Shown: positions 1 to 9,683, numbered from the stretch's first letter. The stretch: DNA of 64,000 bases from Ralstonia pickettii (GCF_016466415.2 NZ_CP066771.1:3162001-3226000), one strand, 5' to 3'. Made by a program: numbers and translations. Notes: generated by a model from the sequence alone, not told the origin.

Positions 1-175
1 CCGTGTAGCCCAGCAGCAGGTTGAAGGCGGAGGCAAACAGCGCAAAGCACAGCAGCTTGGCGACGAACACCGGATACGCGCCCACCAGCGGCGCGGCAAT
101 CAGCGCCACCAGCAGCAGGCCGTACAGAACATATTTGAGGGAGGAAGAGTTGGTCATGTTGGCCGCGCCGCTCAT
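1..175 (-). CDS. livM: Branched-chain amino acid ABC transporter permease LivM, N-terminal part only
   Basis: Inner-membrane permease of a branched-chain (or similar) amino acid ABC importer; only the first 58 codons lie in the window and the gene runs off the left edge. The visible part has a short polar N-terminus followed by hydrophobic membrane segments (YGLLLVALIAAPLVGAYP and the start of a second). The ATG at 173-175 overlaps the TGA of livH (172-174), a 4-base overlap indicating translational coupling. The position as last visible gene of a livG-livF-binding protein-livH order supports LivM, the second permease. A second in-frame Met at codon 7 is an alternative start. Confidence 0.8.
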   Translation of the reverse strand, partial: MSGAANMTNSSSLKYVLYGLLLVALIAAPLVGAYPVFVAKLLCFALFASAFNLLLGYT

Positions 176-1056
176 TTCTCTTTACCGAACAGGCCCGCCG
201 GACGCACCAGCAGCACCAGCACCATGATCACGAACACCACGGTGGCCGACGCCTGTGGATAAAACACCTTGGTCAGCCCCTCGATCACACCCAGGCCCAG
301 GCCGGTGACGATCGAACCGAGAATCGACCCCATGCCGCCGATCACCACCACGGCAAACACGGTGATGATCATGCTCTGCCCCATCAGCGGCGAGATCTGG
401 ATGACCGGTGCCGCCAGCACGCCCGCAAACGCCGCCAGCGCCACGCCAAAACCGTAGGTGAGCGTGACCATCAGCGGCACGTTCACGCCAAAGGCTTCGA
501 CCAGCTTCGGGTTCTCGGTGCCGGCGCGCAGGTAGGCGCCCAGCTTCGTCTTCTCGATCATGAACCACGTGGCGAAGCACACCGCCAGCGACGCCACCAC
601 CACCCACGCGCGATAGTTGGGCAGCATCATGAAGCCGAGGTCGGTGGCACCCTGCAGCAGTTGGGGCGTGTCATATGGCAAGCCAGACACACCGTAGATG
701 GCGCGGAACACGCCTTCGATGACGAGCGTCACGCCCAGCGTAAGCAGCAGGCCATAGAGGTGATCGAGCTTGTAGATGAACCGCAGCAGCGTGCGTTCGA
801 TCACCACGCCCAGCAGGCCGATCACCAGAGGCGAGAGCACCAGCATCGCCCAGTACGGCACGCCAAGGTACGAGAAGCCCATCCACGTGAGCACCGCGCC
901 CAGCATGAACAGCGCGCCGTGCGCAAAATTGATGACGTTGAGCAGCCCGAAGATGACCGCAAGGCCCAGGCTCAACATCGCATAGAAGGAACCGTTGACC
1001 AGACCCAGCAGCAGCTGGCTGAGCATGGCCGGTAGCGGAACGCCGAAGATTTCCAT
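172..1056 (-). CDS. livH: Branched-chain amino acid ABC transporter permease LivH
   Basis: A 294-residue integral membrane protein of the LivH family, forming the translocation pore with LivM. The start at MEIFGVPL is preferred over an upstream in-frame Met because family members begin just before the first membrane segment (LLLGLVNGSFYAMLSLGL). The family-typical segment NVINFAHGALFMLG follows at about residues 40-55, and eight or so hydrophobic stretches run to the end. The end of the protein (RPAGLFGKEK) is also typical. It lies 81 bp after the binding-protein gene and overlaps livM by 4 bp, so it is part of the same minus-strand operon. Confidence 0.9.
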   Translation of the reverse strand: MEIFGVPLPAMLSQLLLGLVNGSFYAMLSLGLAVIFGLLNVINFAHGALFMLGAVLTWMGFSYLGVPYWAMLVLSPLVIGLLGVVIERTLLRFIYKLDHLYGLLLTLGVTLVIEGVFRAIYGVSGLPYDTPQLLQGATDLGFMMLPNYRAWVVVASLAVCFATWFMIEKTKLGAYLRAGTENPKLVEAFGVNVPLMVTLTYGFGVALAAFAGVLAAPVIQISPLMGQSMIITVFAVVVIGGMGSILGSIVTGLGLGVIEGLTKVFYPQASATVVFVIMVLVLLVRPAGLFGKEK

Positions 1057-1137
1057 CGCGGTCAGGGGAAGAACACCAACACAACGTTGATGGCGCCGCC
1101 CCCCCACACGGACGGCGGCGCCGGATTGCCTACGCTT

Positions 1138-2346
1138 TTACTTCTTCATCAGCGAGCACTTCGACTCGGCGGGCGTGGTGAAAGCCTGCTCGCCCGGGAT
1201 CGTCGCGACAACCTTCAGGTAATCCCACGGCTTCTTCGATTCGGCCGGCGTCTTTACCTGCAGCAGGTACATGTCGTGGATGGCACGGCCGTCCTGGCGG
1301 ATATAGCCCTTCGTGTAGAAGTCGTCGATCTTGGTCTTCTTGAGCTGGGCGATGACCTTGTCCGGATCATCCGTGCCAGCAGCGGCCACGGCCTTGATGT
1401 AGTTCGACACCGCCGAGTAATCCGCTGCCTGCAGGCTGCTCGGCATCTTCTTCATCTTCATGAAGTAGCGGTTGGCGAACTTGCGCGACGCGTCGTTCAT
1501 GTCCCAGTACCAGCTGTCGGTCATCAGCAGGCCTTCGGCCGTCTGCAGACCCAGGCTGTGCACGTCGTTGATGAACATCAGCAGGCCTGCGATCTTCATC
1601 GTCTTGGTGATGCCGAATTCCTTGGCTGCCTTGATCGAGTTGATCGTGTCGCCGCCAGCGTTGGCCAGGCCCAGGATCTGTGCCTTGGACGACTGCGCCT
1701 GCAGCAGGTACGACGAGAAGTCCGATGCCGACAGCGGGTGCTTGACCGAACCGACCACCGTGCCGCCGTTGGCCTTCACCACAGCCGTGGTGTCGTTCTC
1801 CAGCGAGTGACCGAACGCGTAATCGGCGGTCAGGAAGAACCACGACTTGCCGCCCTGCTTGACCACCGCGCTGCCCGTGCCCTTGGCCAGTGCCACGGTG
1901 TCGTACGCATAGTGGATCGTGTACGGCGTGCACTCTTCGTTGGTCAGGCGCGCCGTGCCGGCACCGATGTCGATGAACACGCGCTTCTTCTCGGAAGCCA
2001 CCTTGTTCATGGCCAGGCCCGTGGCAGAGTTCGTGCCGCCCAGCAGCATGTCCAGGCCTTGCTGGTCCATCCATTCACGCGCCTTCGATGCGGCAATGTC
2101 GGCCTTGTTCTGGTGGTCCGCCGTCACGAGTTCGATCGGCTTGCCGAGCACCTTGCCGCCCGCATCCTCGATCGCCATCTTCACCGCCTCGACACCGCCC
2201 TGCCCGTCGATGTCGGCATACAGCCCCGAAAGATCCGTGATGTAGCCGATCTTCACCTTGTCGCCGCTCACCTGCGCATGCGCGCCGAATGCGGCCGCCC
2301 CCAGCCCTACCGCAATCAATGCACCAGCCAGCTTCTTGAGTGTCAT
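1138..2346 (-). CDS. Periplasmic branched-chain amino acid-type substrate-binding protein
   Basis: A 402-residue periplasmic binding protein (Peripla_BP_6/LivK-like) that delivers substrate to the LivHM permease. MTLKKLAGALIAVGLGAAAFGAHA is a clear Sec signal peptide ending in an Ala-rich cleavage site, which fixes the start at 2346 rather than the longer open frame. The mature part begins with VKIGYITDLSGLYADIDG, the usual first strand of the family, and contains the DHQNKADIAASKAREW region typical of ABC solute receptors. Many Burkholderiaceae paralogues of this kind bind aromatic or other non-branched compounds, so the substrate cannot be stated from sequence alone. Confidence 0.88.
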   Translation of the reverse strand: MTLKKLAGALIAVGLGAAAFGAHAQVSGDKVKIGYITDLSGLYADIDGQGGVEAVKMAIEDAGGKVLGKPIELVTADHQNKADIAASKAREWMDQQGLDMLLGGTNSATGLAMNKVASEKKRVFIDIGAGTARLTNEECTPYTIHYAYDTVALAKGTGSAVVKQGGKSWFFLTADYAFGHSLENDTTAVVKANGGTVVGSVKHPLSASDFSSYLLQAQSSKAQILGLANAGGDTINSIKAAKEFGITKTMKIAGLLMFINDVHSLGLQTAEGLLMTDSWYWDMNDASRKFANRYFMKMKKMPSSLQAADYSAVSNYIKAVAAAGTDDPDKVIAQLKKTKIDDFYTKGYIRQDGRAIHDMYLLQVKTPAESKKPWDYLKVVATIPGEQAFTTPAESKCSLMKK

Positions 2347-2421
2347 GGTCTTGTCTCCTGTGTCGTGCGCGCCGCGGATCACGCTGGCGCATGGGTCTTG
2401 CAAGTCGATCGGAAAAACCTC

Positions 2422-3162
2422 TTAAACGCCGAGCAGCTCGTGCAGCACCGGCATCTTGTCCTGCAACTGCGCCGCCTCGAAACGCTCGACGATACGGCCG
2501 TGTTCCATCACATAAAACCGGTCTGCCAGCGGCGCGGCAAAGCGGAAGTTCTGCTCCACCATCACCACCGTGTAGCCGCGCTTCTTGAGCATCAGGATCA
2601 TGCGGGCCAGCGCCTGCACGATCACCGGCGCCAATCCTTCGGAAATCTCGTCGAGCAACAACAGGTTCGCGCCGGTGCGCAGGATGCGCCCGACCGCCAG
2701 CATCTGCTGCTCGCCGCCCGACAGGCGCGTGCCCTGGCTTTGGCGGCGCTCGGCCAGGTTGGGGAACATCTCGTAGATCTCGTCGATGCTCATACCGGCA
2801 TTGCCGGTCTTGGCCACCTGGCCCTTCAGCACCGGCGGCAGCATCAGGTTCTCTTCGCACGACAGGCTCGAGAAAATGCCGCGCTCCTCGGGGCAGTACC
2901 CGATGCCGCAGTGGGCAATCTTGTGCGTGGGCAGGTCGATCGTTTCCACACCCTGGCCGCCAGCGTCATGCACGACGATGGAGCCTTTGCGCGTGCCCAC
3001 CAGGCCCATGATGGCGCGCAGCGTGGTGGTACGGCCCGCACCGTTGCGGCCGAGCAGCGTGACCACCTCGCCGCGGTTCACGGTCAGGTCGACACCATGC
3101 AGGATGTGCGATTCGCCGTACCAGGCGTGCAGGTCCTTGATCTGGAGCGCGGGCGTGCTCAT
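2422..3162 (-). CDS. livF: ABC transporter ATP-binding protein LivF, Walker A lysine replaced by arginine
   Basis: A 246-residue cytoplasmic ATPase of the LivF type. It has a Walker A loop GRNGAGRTTT near residue 40, the ABC signature LSGGEQQ, a Walker B LLLLDEISEGLAP, and the switch histidine replaced by the Gln-containing VEQNFRFA usual in LivF. The Walker A position normally held by Lys is Arg (codon CGT on the minus strand). The start MSTPALQI is preferred because it begins the conserved N-terminus; the open frame continues upstream without homology. It lies 75 bp before the binding-protein gene and 94 bp after livG. Function as a transporter ATPase is family knowledge; whether the K-to-R form hydrolyses ATP is untested here. 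Confidence 0.88.
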   Translation of the reverse strand: MSTPALQIKDLHAWYGESHILHGVDLTVNRGEVVTLLGRNGAGRTTTLRAIMGLVGTRKGSIVVHDAGGQGVETIDLPTHKIAHCGIGYCPEERGIFSSLSCEENLMLPPVLKGQVAKTGNAGMSIDEIYEMFPNLAERRQSQGTRLSGGEQQMLAVGRILRTGANLLLLDEISEGLAPVIVQALARMILMLKKRGYTVVMVEQNFRFAAPLADRFYVMEHGRIVERFEAAQLQDKMPVLHELLGV

Positions 3163-3256
3163 GCAGTGTTCTCGTGTGTTCGGGTCTAGCGTTCGCTTAC
3201 GTTTGATGCGCGGCGTGTGGCCGCGTCGCGTGATCGACCAGCGTCGATCAGTGGCC

Positions 3257-4027
3257 TCAATGGCCTTCCAGCGCCGCATCGGCGGTGCCCATATAGGCCT
3301 CCATCACCTGCGGGTTCTTCGAGACGTCTTCGTACGGGCCTTCGGCCAGGATCTGGCCGCGCTGCAGCACCGTGATCTTGTCGGCGATGGACGAGACCAC
3401 ATTCATGTTGTGTTCGACCATCAGGATCGTGCGGCCCTGTGCGACGCGCTTGATCAGCTCCGTCACGCGGTCCACGTCTTCGTGGCCCATGCCCTGCGTG
3501 GGCTCGTCGAGCAGCATCAGCTCGGGCTCCATCGCCAGCGTGGTCGCAATCTCCAGCGCGCGCTTGCGGCCGTAGGGCAGCTCCACCGTCACGGTGTGCG
3601 CAAACTCCGTCAGCCCCACCTGTTCGAGCAGCTCCATCGCGCGCGCATTCAGCGTGTTGAGCGACTGCTCGCTGCGCCAGAACGCGTACGCCGTGCCGAG
3701 CTGCCGCTGCAGTCCAACGCGAACGTTTTCCATCACCGTCAGATGCGGAAACACGGCGGAGATCTGGAACGAGCGGATGACGCCGCGGCGCGCGATCTGT
3801 GCCGGCTTCTCCGACGTGATATCGACGCCGTTGAACAGGATCGTGCCGCGCGTGGGCACCAGGAATTTGGTTAGCAGGTTGAAACAGGTCGTCTTGCCGG
3901 CACCGTTCGGGCCGATGAGCGCATGGATGGACCCACGCTGCACGCGCAGGTTGACGTCGGACACGGCGGTAAAGCCCTTGAAGCCCTTGGTCAGTCCGCG
4001 CGTTTCGAGAATGATGTCCTGCGCCAT
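3257..4027 (-). CDS. livG: ABC transporter ATP-binding protein LivG
   Basis: A 256-residue ATPase partner of LivF. It has an intact Walker A (GPNGAGKTT), the LivG-typical long loop with IRSFQISAVFPHLTVMENV, a family-variant signature region (LPYGRKRALEIA), Walker B (ELMLLDEPTQGM) and the switch His in MVEHNMNVV. The start MAQDIILE follows a GAGGG Shine-Dalgarno about 4 nt upstream; the longer frame starting at 4096 is less likely. It is the first gene of the minus-strand liv operon, with about 245 bp of non-coding DNA upstream that should hold the operon promoter. Confidence 0.9.
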   Translation of the reverse strand: MAQDIILETRGLTKGFKGFTAVSDVNLRVQRGSIHALIGPNGAGKTTCFNLLTKFLVPTRGTILFNGVDITSEKPAQIARRGVIRSFQISAVFPHLTVMENVRVGLQRQLGTAYAFWRSEQSLNTLNARAMELLEQVGLTEFAHTVTVELPYGRKRALEIATTLAMEPELMLLDEPTQGMGHEDVDRVTELIKRVAQGRTILMVEHNMNVVSSIADKITVLQRGQILAEGPYEDVSKNPQVMEAYMGTADAALEGH

Positions 4028-4272
4028 GATTCCCTCTGGTCTCCCGCCCTTTTTATGGTGCGGATGATTGTCAACGGCTGTTGCGTTGCAAAACATCGGG
4101 GTTTTTACCGAGACGATTACACCCTGCTTACCCCCCGGAAACCCGCACCGGTATTGGATTTCCGACTCACGCCCCGGGGTTACGTAGAGTTACCTATCGG
4201 GGCAATGCGGATTGCGCATCCAGTGGACACGGGCGGTGTGTCATGCCCGTGTCATCGGCACGCGAGCTGGTG

Positions 4273-5907
4273 TCAGGCCGGGACGGCCTCACCGCGGGCT
4301 CGGGCCTTGCGCGCGGCACGGATCATCTCGCTCGCCTTCTCCGCAATCATGATCGTCGGCGAGTTGGTATTGCCCGACGTAATCGTCGGCATGACGGACG
4401 CGTCGACCACCCGCAGGCCCTCGATCCCGCGCACGCGCAGCTGCGCGTCGACCACCGCGTTTGCATCATCGGCGCGCCCCATGCGGCACGTGCCGACCGG
4501 GTGGAAGATGGTCGTGCCGATCTCGCCGGCGGCGCGGGCAAGTTCTTCGTCGGTTTGAAACGCCGCGCCGGGCAGGTACTCCTCCGGCTTGTACTGCGCC
4601 AGGGCCGGCTGCGCGACGATGCGGCGTGTGAGGCGCAGCGAATCGGCCGCCACCTTGCGGTCTTCCTCGGTCGACAAGTAGTTCGGCGCGATGGTCGGCG
4701 CAGCAAACGGGTCGGCGGACGTGACATGCACCGTGCCGCGCGAGGTCGGCCGCAGGTTGCACACACTCGCGGTAAACGCATTGAACGCGTGCAGCGGATC
4801 GCCGAACTTGTCGAGCGACAGCGGCTGCACGTGGTATTCCACATCGGGGCGCGACACGTGCGGGTTCGAGCGCGCGAACACGCCCAGCTGCGACGGCGCC
4901 ATGCTCATCGGCCCGCTTTGGTTGAACGCGTATTGCATGCCGATGAGGGCCTTGCCCCACCAGTTGGAGGCGCGCGTGTTGAGCGTGGGCACACCGTTCA
5001 CCTTGACCACGCTGCGCAGCTGCAGGTGGTCCTGCAGGTTTTCTCCGACGCCCGGCAACGCCTGGCGCACCGGAATGCCGAGCGCTTGCAGGCGTTCCGG
5101 CTGGCCGATGCCGGCCAGCTCCAGCAATTGCGGCGAGTTGATCGCGCCGGCCGACAGGATCACCTCTTCGCGCGCGGCCACGGTGTAGTCCTGCCCTGCT
5201 CCGCGATACGTCACGCCAGTGCAGCGCTTGCCGTCAAACGTCAGCGCCCGGACTTGCGCACCCGTCACGATGGTCAGGTTCGGCCGCTGCGATGCCGGGC
5301 GCAGAAAGCCCTTGGCCGTGTTCCAGCGGATGCCGCGTTTCTGGTTGACCTCGAAGTAGCCGACGCCAAAGTTGTCGCCGCGGTTGAAGTCGCTCGTGCG
5401 CGGGATGCCCGCCTGCACGGCCGCCTCGATGAAGGTCTCGAGCACCTGCCAGTGCAGGCGTTGCGGCTCGACGCGCCATTCGCCGTTGGCGCCGTGCCAT
5501 TCGTTGGCACCGCCGTGGTGGTTTTCGCTGGCCTTGAAGAGCGGCAGTACCGCATCCCATTTCCATGAATCGTCCCCGGTGATGGCGGCCCAGCCGTCGT
5601 AGTCTTCGCGTTGACCCCGCATGTAGATCATCCCGTTGATCGACGAGCACCCACCCAGCACGCGGCCGCGCGGATACCCCAGCGAGCGACCGTTCAGCCC
5701 GGGTTCTTCGCGCGTGCGATACAGCCAGTCGGTGCGCGGGTTGCCGATGCAATACAGATAGCCGACGGGGATGTGGATCCAGTGGTAATCGTCCTTCCCG
5801 CCCGCTTCGAGCAGCAGGACGGAAACGTCGGGGTCGCGGGTCAGCCGGTTGGCGAGGACGCAGCCTGCGGAGCCTGCGCCGATGATGATGTAGTCGTAGG
5901 TGTCCAT
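4273..5907 (-). CDS. GMC-family FAD-dependent oxidoreductase (choline/alcohol dehydrogenase-like)
   Basis: A 544-residue flavoprotein of the glucose-methanol-choline family, which oxidises alcohols to aldehydes using bound FAD. The N-terminus has the FAD-binding dinucleotide motif IIIGAGSAGCVLANRL, followed by the GMC signature regions PRGRVLGGCSSINGMIYMRG (about residues 80-100) and GAINSPQLLELAGIG (about 255-270), and ends with the HPVGTCRMG and NTNSPTIMIAEKASEMI blocks that carry the catalytic His and an Asn partner. No signal peptide or membrane segment is seen. No betaine aldehyde dehydrogenase gene is adjacent, so choline is not assured as substrate. The next gene upstream is the hydrolase at 5975-6844, same strand. 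Confidence 0.88.
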   Translation of the reverse strand: MDTYDYIIIGAGSAGCVLANRLTRDPDVSVLLLEAGGKDDYHWIHIPVGYLYCIGNPRTDWLYRTREEPGLNGRSLGYPRGRVLGGCSSINGMIYMRGQREDYDGWAAITGDDSWKWDAVLPLFKASENHHGGANEWHGANGEWRVEPQRLHWQVLETFIEAAVQAGIPRTSDFNRGDNFGVGYFEVNQKRGIRWNTAKGFLRPASQRPNLTIVTGAQVRALTFDGKRCTGVTYRGAGQDYTVAAREEVILSAGAINSPQLLELAGIGQPERLQALGIPVRQALPGVGENLQDHLQLRSVVKVNGVPTLNTRASNWWGKALIGMQYAFNQSGPMSMAPSQLGVFARSNPHVSRPDVEYHVQPLSLDKFGDPLHAFNAFTASVCNLRPTSRGTVHVTSADPFAAPTIAPNYLSTEEDRKVAADSLRLTRRIVAQPALAQYKPEEYLPGAAFQTDEELARAAGEIGTTIFHPVGTCRMGRADDANAVVDAQLRVRGIEGLRVVDASVMPTITSGNTNSPTIMIAEKASEMIRAARKARARGEAVPA

Positions 5908-5974
5908 GTCTCCGTGCTTCTTTTCCTTGGTGTTATTGGTTTTTATTGTTGTGGTGCAACCAATTCACTTCAAA

Positions 5975-6844
5975 TCAAATCCGCGAAGCCAACCACTCCG
6001 TCATCTTTCCAAACACCTCGCTACGCAACGGTTCGGCTTCGTTGAAGATCTCGTGATACCCGTTGTCGAACCACGCCAAGGTCCGCAAATCTTCCGGCGC
6101 ATTCGCATAGAAATCCCGGCTGCCTGACGGATCGACAATCGAATCCGCGCCACCGGCCATCAGCAGCATCGGCGCTTCGAGGCGAGGCGCATCCTGCTGC
6201 GCCTGCGTGATCGCATTGAGCATGAATTCGAGCAGCGACGCACTGATCGTGCCCTGCACCAGCGGGTCTGCTCGATAGGCGGCGGCGATGCTCGGGTCAT
6301 GCGAGAGCTTGGCCGGGTCCACCGGATTGGGCACCGCCAGCTTGGGCGCCAGCGCAGACAGGAGGCCACGCACGATCCCCGCCCCGGGCGGCAATTTCAC
6401 TCGCAGCGCAGGCGACGACAGCAGCACGCCACGCACGGGGCGGATACGCGCGGTGGTGAAGCGCGCGACGATCAACCCGCCCATGCTGTGGCCGAGCACG
6501 AACGGCATCTCGTGCCATTCGGCGACGGCGGCATCGACGATTTCGGCGAGATCGGTGAGGTAGTTGTCTTGCGCGTCGAGCGCCATGCGCGGGCCGCCGC
6601 TCTTGCCGTGGCCCCGCAGGTCGAAGGCCCTTACGCGCAGGCCAAGATCGGTGAGCACCTTGGCCACATGCGGATAGCGGCCGCTGTGTTCGGCCATGCC
6701 ATGGACGAGGATGACGGTGCCGCGCGGCTCGCCGGTGTCGGGCGCGGGCAACCAGGTGCGGACCAGCAGTTCAGTGCCGTCCTTCATGCGCTGGCGGGTT
6801 TCCAGTGCTTGATGGGCAGTGACCTGAGCGGGGGCTTGCGTCAT
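5975..6844 (-). CDS. Alpha/beta hydrolase, lysophospholipase/monoacylglycerol lipase-like
   Basis: A 289-residue cytoplasmic hydrolase of the Hydrolase_4 (lysophospholipase/monoglyceride lipase) group. The oxyanion segment VILVHGMAEHSGRYPHVA and the nucleophile elbow GHSMGG are in the expected order, with a late Asp (AGGADSIVDP) and a His near the C-terminus (DNGYHEIFNE), completing a Ser-Asp-His triad. The start MTQAPAQV is chosen because AAGGAGGAG lies 6 nt upstream. No signal peptide. It reads in the same direction as the GMC oxidoreductase, 67 bp away, so the two could share a transcript. The substrate is not shown by the sequence. Confidence 0.85.
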   Translation of the reverse strand: MTQAPAQVTAHQALETRQRMKDGTELLVRTWLPAPDTGEPRGTVILVHGMAEHSGRYPHVAKVLTDLGLRVRAFDLRGHGKSGGPRMALDAQDNYLTDLAEIVDAAVAEWHEMPFVLGHSMGGLIVARFTTARIRPVRGVLLSSPALRVKLPPGAGIVRGLLSALAPKLAVPNPVDPAKLSHDPSIAAAYRADPLVQGTISASLLEFMLNAITQAQQDAPRLEAPMLLMAGGADSIVDPSGSRDFYANAPEDLRTLAWFDNGYHEIFNEAEPLRSEVFGKMTEWLASRI

Positions 6845-6919
6845 CGGCGTCTCCTCCTTGGGTTGCCAGATTGTGGCATAGACGCCGCCTGTCGCAATCT
6901 GCGCCAATAGAGCGGCCCG

Positions 6920-7387
6920 TCAGTGGCAGCAGGCGTCGAGGTCGGACTCGGGGCCGCCTTCACCGCCCTCGCCGGCCACGCTCTGGAGGATCGGGCAATC
7001 GGGGCGATCATCGCCGTGGCACGCATTGGCGAGCGTCATGAGCGTGTCGCGCATGGTCTGCAGCTCGCTGATGCGCGCGTCGAGATCCGCCACGTGGCGC
7101 AGGGTGACGGCCTTCACATCGGCGCTGGCCCGTTCGCGGTCGTTCCATAGCGAAAGCAGCGTGCGGATTTCTTCCAGCGCGAAACCCAGCGAGCGCGACC
7201 TGTGGATAAAGCGCAGCACATGCAACGCCCGCGCGTCGTACATGCGGTAGTTGCCTTCGGTGCGCGGACTCGGCGGCAGCAGGCCGATGCTTTCGTAGTA
7301 CCGGATCATCTTGGCCGACACGCCACTGGCCTTTGCGGCCTCGCCAATGTTGACGGGGCCTTTGTCGATCAGATCGGTGCGCGTCAT
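6920..7387 (-). CDS. cueR: CueR-type copper-responsive MerR-family regulator
   Basis: A 155-residue MerR-family activator that senses cytoplasmic Cu(I) and remodels promoters with a 19-bp spacer. The N-terminal winged helix reads [21 protein letters not shown], followed by a long dimerisation helix and the metal-binding loop CHGDDRPDC, whose two Cys spaced by seven residues are characteristic of CueR. The C-terminus is rich in acidic residues and ends DACCH. Its ATG (7385-7387) overlaps the stop of copA (7384-7386), so regulator and pump are translationally coupled. It probably acts at the two facing promoters between copA and copZ and so controls its own operon. Confidence 0.92.
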   Translation of the reverse strand: MTRTDLIDKGPVNIGEAAKASGVSAKMIRYYESIGLLPPSPRTEGNYRMYDARALHVLRFIHRSRSLGFALEEIRTLLSLWNDRERASADVKAVTLRHVADLDARISELQTMRDTLMTLANACHGDDRPDCPILQSVAGEGGEGGPESDLDACCH

Positions 7388-9606
7388 GCGTTGTCTCCGG
7401 TGGCGCGCCAGCGGCGCAGCATCAGCGCATTGGTGACCACGCTCACGCTGGAGAACGCCATGGCCGCGCCTGCAAATGTCGGGTTCAGCAAGCCGAATGC
7501 CGCCAGCGGAATGCCCACCACGTTATAGATGAAGGCCCAGAACAGGTTCTGGCGGATCTTGGCCACGGTGCGGCGCGAGAGGTCCAGCGCGTCGCTCACC
7601 AGACGCGGCTCGCCGCGCATGAGCGTGATGCCGGCAGCCTGCATCGCCACATCGGTGCCTGTGGCCATGGCAATGCCGACATCGGCCGCCGCCAACGCCG
7701 GCGCGTCGTTGATGCCATCGCCGACCATCGCCACCACATGGCCGCCCTGCTGCCATGCCGTCACACGCGCGGCCTTGTCCTGCGGCAGCACTTGCGCGGC
7801 CACTTCATCGATGCCGAGTGCCTGCGCCACGCTGCGCGCTGCCCCAGCGTTGTCGCCGGTCACGAGCGCGGTGCGCACGCCGCGCGCCTGCAGCGCGGAC
7901 ACGGCCTCTTTCGCGCCGGGCTTGAGCGCATCGCCAAAGGCAATCAGCCCGCGCAACTGCACGCCGCTTTCGCCACGCTGCGCAAGCCACGAGACGGTGT
8001 TGCCTTGCGCCTCCAGCGCATCGGCGCGCGCTTGCAATGCGCTGCGATCAAGCCCCAGTTCATCCATCCACCGGGCATTGCCGAGTTGCAGCGATGCGCC
8101 ATTCACGATGCCCCGCGTGCCGCGTCCGGCCAGCACTTCCGGCGATTGCGCGGGCGTGATAGCGCGACCCCGCTCCTTGGCATAGTCGCGCGTGGCCTGT
8201 GCCAGCGGATGCGTGTTCTCGGCCTGCAGCGCGGCAAGCTGATCGAGCAGCATGTCGGCGTCGATGCCGGATGCCGGTTCCACCGACGTCACACGCGGCC
8301 GGCCGACGGTGAGCGTGCCCGTCTTGTCGAAGACGACGAAATCCACTTGTTGCGCGCGTTCCAGCGCCTGCGCGTCCGCAATCAGGATGCCGCGCCGCGC
8401 GCCCGCACCCGTGCCGGCCATGATGGCGGACGGCGTCGCAAGACCCAGCGCACATGGGCAGGCAATTACCAGCACGGCAACAGCGTTGACGATGGCCGTC
8501 TCCCACCCCGCACCAGCGATGAACCAACCGGCCAGCGTGAGCAGGGCCGCCACCAGCACCGCCGGCACAAAGATGGCGCTCACGCGGTCGACCAGTTGCT
8601 GGATCGGCGGCTTGGCGGCCTGCGCGTCTTCCACAAGGCGGATGATGCGCGAGAGCATAGTGTCTGCGCCGATCGCCGTGGTGCGCACGAGCAGCACGCC
8701 GTCGGTGGCGATGGCGCCGGCGGTCACGCGGTCGCCATCGCGCTTGGGCACGGGCAGGCTTTCGCCGGTCAGCATGGATTCATCGACGTGGCTTGCGCCT
8801 TCCAGCACCACCGCATCCACGGGGATGCGTTCACCGGCGCGCACGGACACCACGTCGCCGACGCGCACCTGGGCGACAGGGGTATCGCGCAGCGTGCCGT
8901 CGGCACCGCGCACGCGAGCGGTGTCGGGACGCAGCGCCTGCAACGCACGGATGGCCTGGGCGGTCTGGCGCTTGGCACGCACTTCCAGCCACTTGCCAAG
9001 CCGCACCAGCGTGATGACCACGGCGGCGCTTTCGAAGTACAGGTGCGGCGCATGATGCATCCCGTCCGCCCCGGCGCGCCACCAGAGCCACAGCGACAGC
9101 CCGTACGCCGCCGACGTGCCGAGCGCGACCAGCAGATCCATATTGCCGGCACCCGCACGGAGCGCCTTCCAGCCGGCCTTGTAGAAGCGTGCGCCAATCA
9201 CGAACTGCACAGGCGTTGCCAGCAGCCATTGCACCCAGGGCGGCAACATCCAGTCGGCACCGAACCACCCGGCAATCATGGGCAATACAAGCGGCACAGA
9301 CAGTGCAGCGGCAATGCACACAGGGCCGGCGCCTTCCCAGAAGTCGGGTTCGGCAGCAGCGGGCGCAGCGGTTTCATCAGTAGCGACGCGGGCCTGATAG
9401 CCGGCCGCGGTAACAGCGGCGATCAGCGCATCGCTTGCCGCGCCGCCTTGCACGCGGGCCCGCTCGGTCGCGAGATTCACGCTCGCTTCGGTCACGCCGG
9501 GCACGGCACGCAAGGCACGTTCGACACGGCCCGCACAGGCAGCGCACGTCATCCCACCGATATCGAGATCGGTCGAAAGCACGTCGGGAAGGCTGGCTGC
9601 AGTCAT
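7384..9606 (-). CDS. copA: Copper-exporting P1B-type ATPase CopA
   Basis: A 740-residue inner-membrane Cu(I) efflux ATPase. One N-terminal heavy-metal-associated domain carries Cys21 and Cys24 (GMTCAAC). Membrane segments, the actuator motif TGES, the transmembrane metal-binding CPC (residues 383-385 in [12 protein letters not shown]), the phosphorylation motif DKTGT (Asp427), the HP dipeptide (NTHPLAQA) and the [10 protein letters not shown] hinge all appear in family order. The length is normal for a one-HMA CopA. Transcription starts from a CueR-type promoter about 30-60 bp upstream and the next gene is cueR. Together with copZ this is a complete cytoplasmic copper detoxification module. 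Confidence 0.95.
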   Translation of the reverse strand: MTAASLPDVLSTDLDIGGMTCAACAGRVERALRAVPGVTEASVNLATERARVQGGAASDALIAAVTAAGYQARVATDETAAPAAAEPDFWEGAGPVCIAAALSVPLVLPMIAGWFGADWMLPPWVQWLLATPVQFVIGARFYKAGWKALRAGAGNMDLLVALGTSAAYGLSLWLWWRAGADGMHHAPHLYFESAAVVITLVRLGKWLEVRAKRQTAQAIRALQALRPDTARVRGADGTLRDTPVAQVRVGDVVSVRAGERIPVDAVVLEGASHVDESMLTGESLPVPKRDGDRVTAGAIATDGVLLVRTTAIGADTMLSRIIRLVEDAQAAKPPIQQLVDRVSAIFVPAVLVAALLTLAGWFIAGAGWETAIVNAVAVLVIACPCALGLATPSAIMAGTGAGARRGILIADAQALERAQQVDFVVFDKTGTLTVGRPRVTSVEPASGIDADMLLDQLAALQAENTHPLAQATRDYAKERGRAITPAQSPEVLAGRGTRGIVNGASLQLGNARWMDELGLDRSALQARADALEAQGNTVSWLAQRGESGVQLRGLIAFGDALKPGAKEAVSALQARGVRTALVTGDNAGAARSVAQALGIDEVAAQVLPQDKAARVTAWQQGGHVVAMVGDGINDAPALAAADVGIAMATGTDVAMQAAGITLMRGEPRLVSDALDLSRRTVAKIRQNLFWAFIYNVVGIPLAAFGLLNPTFAGAAMAFSSVSVVTNALMLRRWRATGDNA

Positions 9607-9635
9607 GAAAGCGTCCGTTCTGAAGAGATGGCATC

Positions 9636-9666
9636 AGCCTAGACCTTCCCATCTTGGTAAGGTCAA
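9636..9666 (-). promoter_or_regulatory. CueR-type promoter of copA
   Basis: On the minus strand a -35 element TTGACC (9661-9666) and a -10 element TAGGCT (9636-9641) are separated by exactly 19 bp (9642-9660), the overlong spacer typical of MerR-family promoters. The spacer contains a dyad close to the known CueR operator pattern (ACCTTACC ... GGGAAGGT). It lies just upstream of copA. Confidence 0.85.
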
Positions 9667-9683
9667 GCGTCATTTTACGCTTG
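9664..9683. repeat. Inverted repeat bridging the two copper promoters
   Basis: CAAGCGT (9664-9670) and ACGCTTG (9677-9683) form a perfect 7-bp inverted repeat around CATTTT. Each arm overlaps the -35 element of one of the two divergent CueR-type promoters (copA on minus, copZ on plus). No function can be assigned; it could be a binding site for a second factor or simply reflect two similar -35 regions. Confidence 0.7.

Noticed and set aside
253-261. Perfect DnaA box inside livH
   Set aside because: A single 9-mer within coding sequence without neighbours; expected about once by chance in 64 kb.
1087-3189. 700-codon open frame on the plus strand
   Set aside because: It lies antisense to the binding-protein and livF genes; its protein is His/Arg/Gln rich and unlike any family, as expected from high-GC codon bias.
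7202-7210. Perfect DnaA box inside cueR
   Set aside because: Isolated and within coding sequence; no further boxes or triplets nearby.
7738-9642. 634-codon plus-strand frame over copA
   Set aside because: Antisense shadow; copA on the other strand is complete and has all P-type ATPase motifs.
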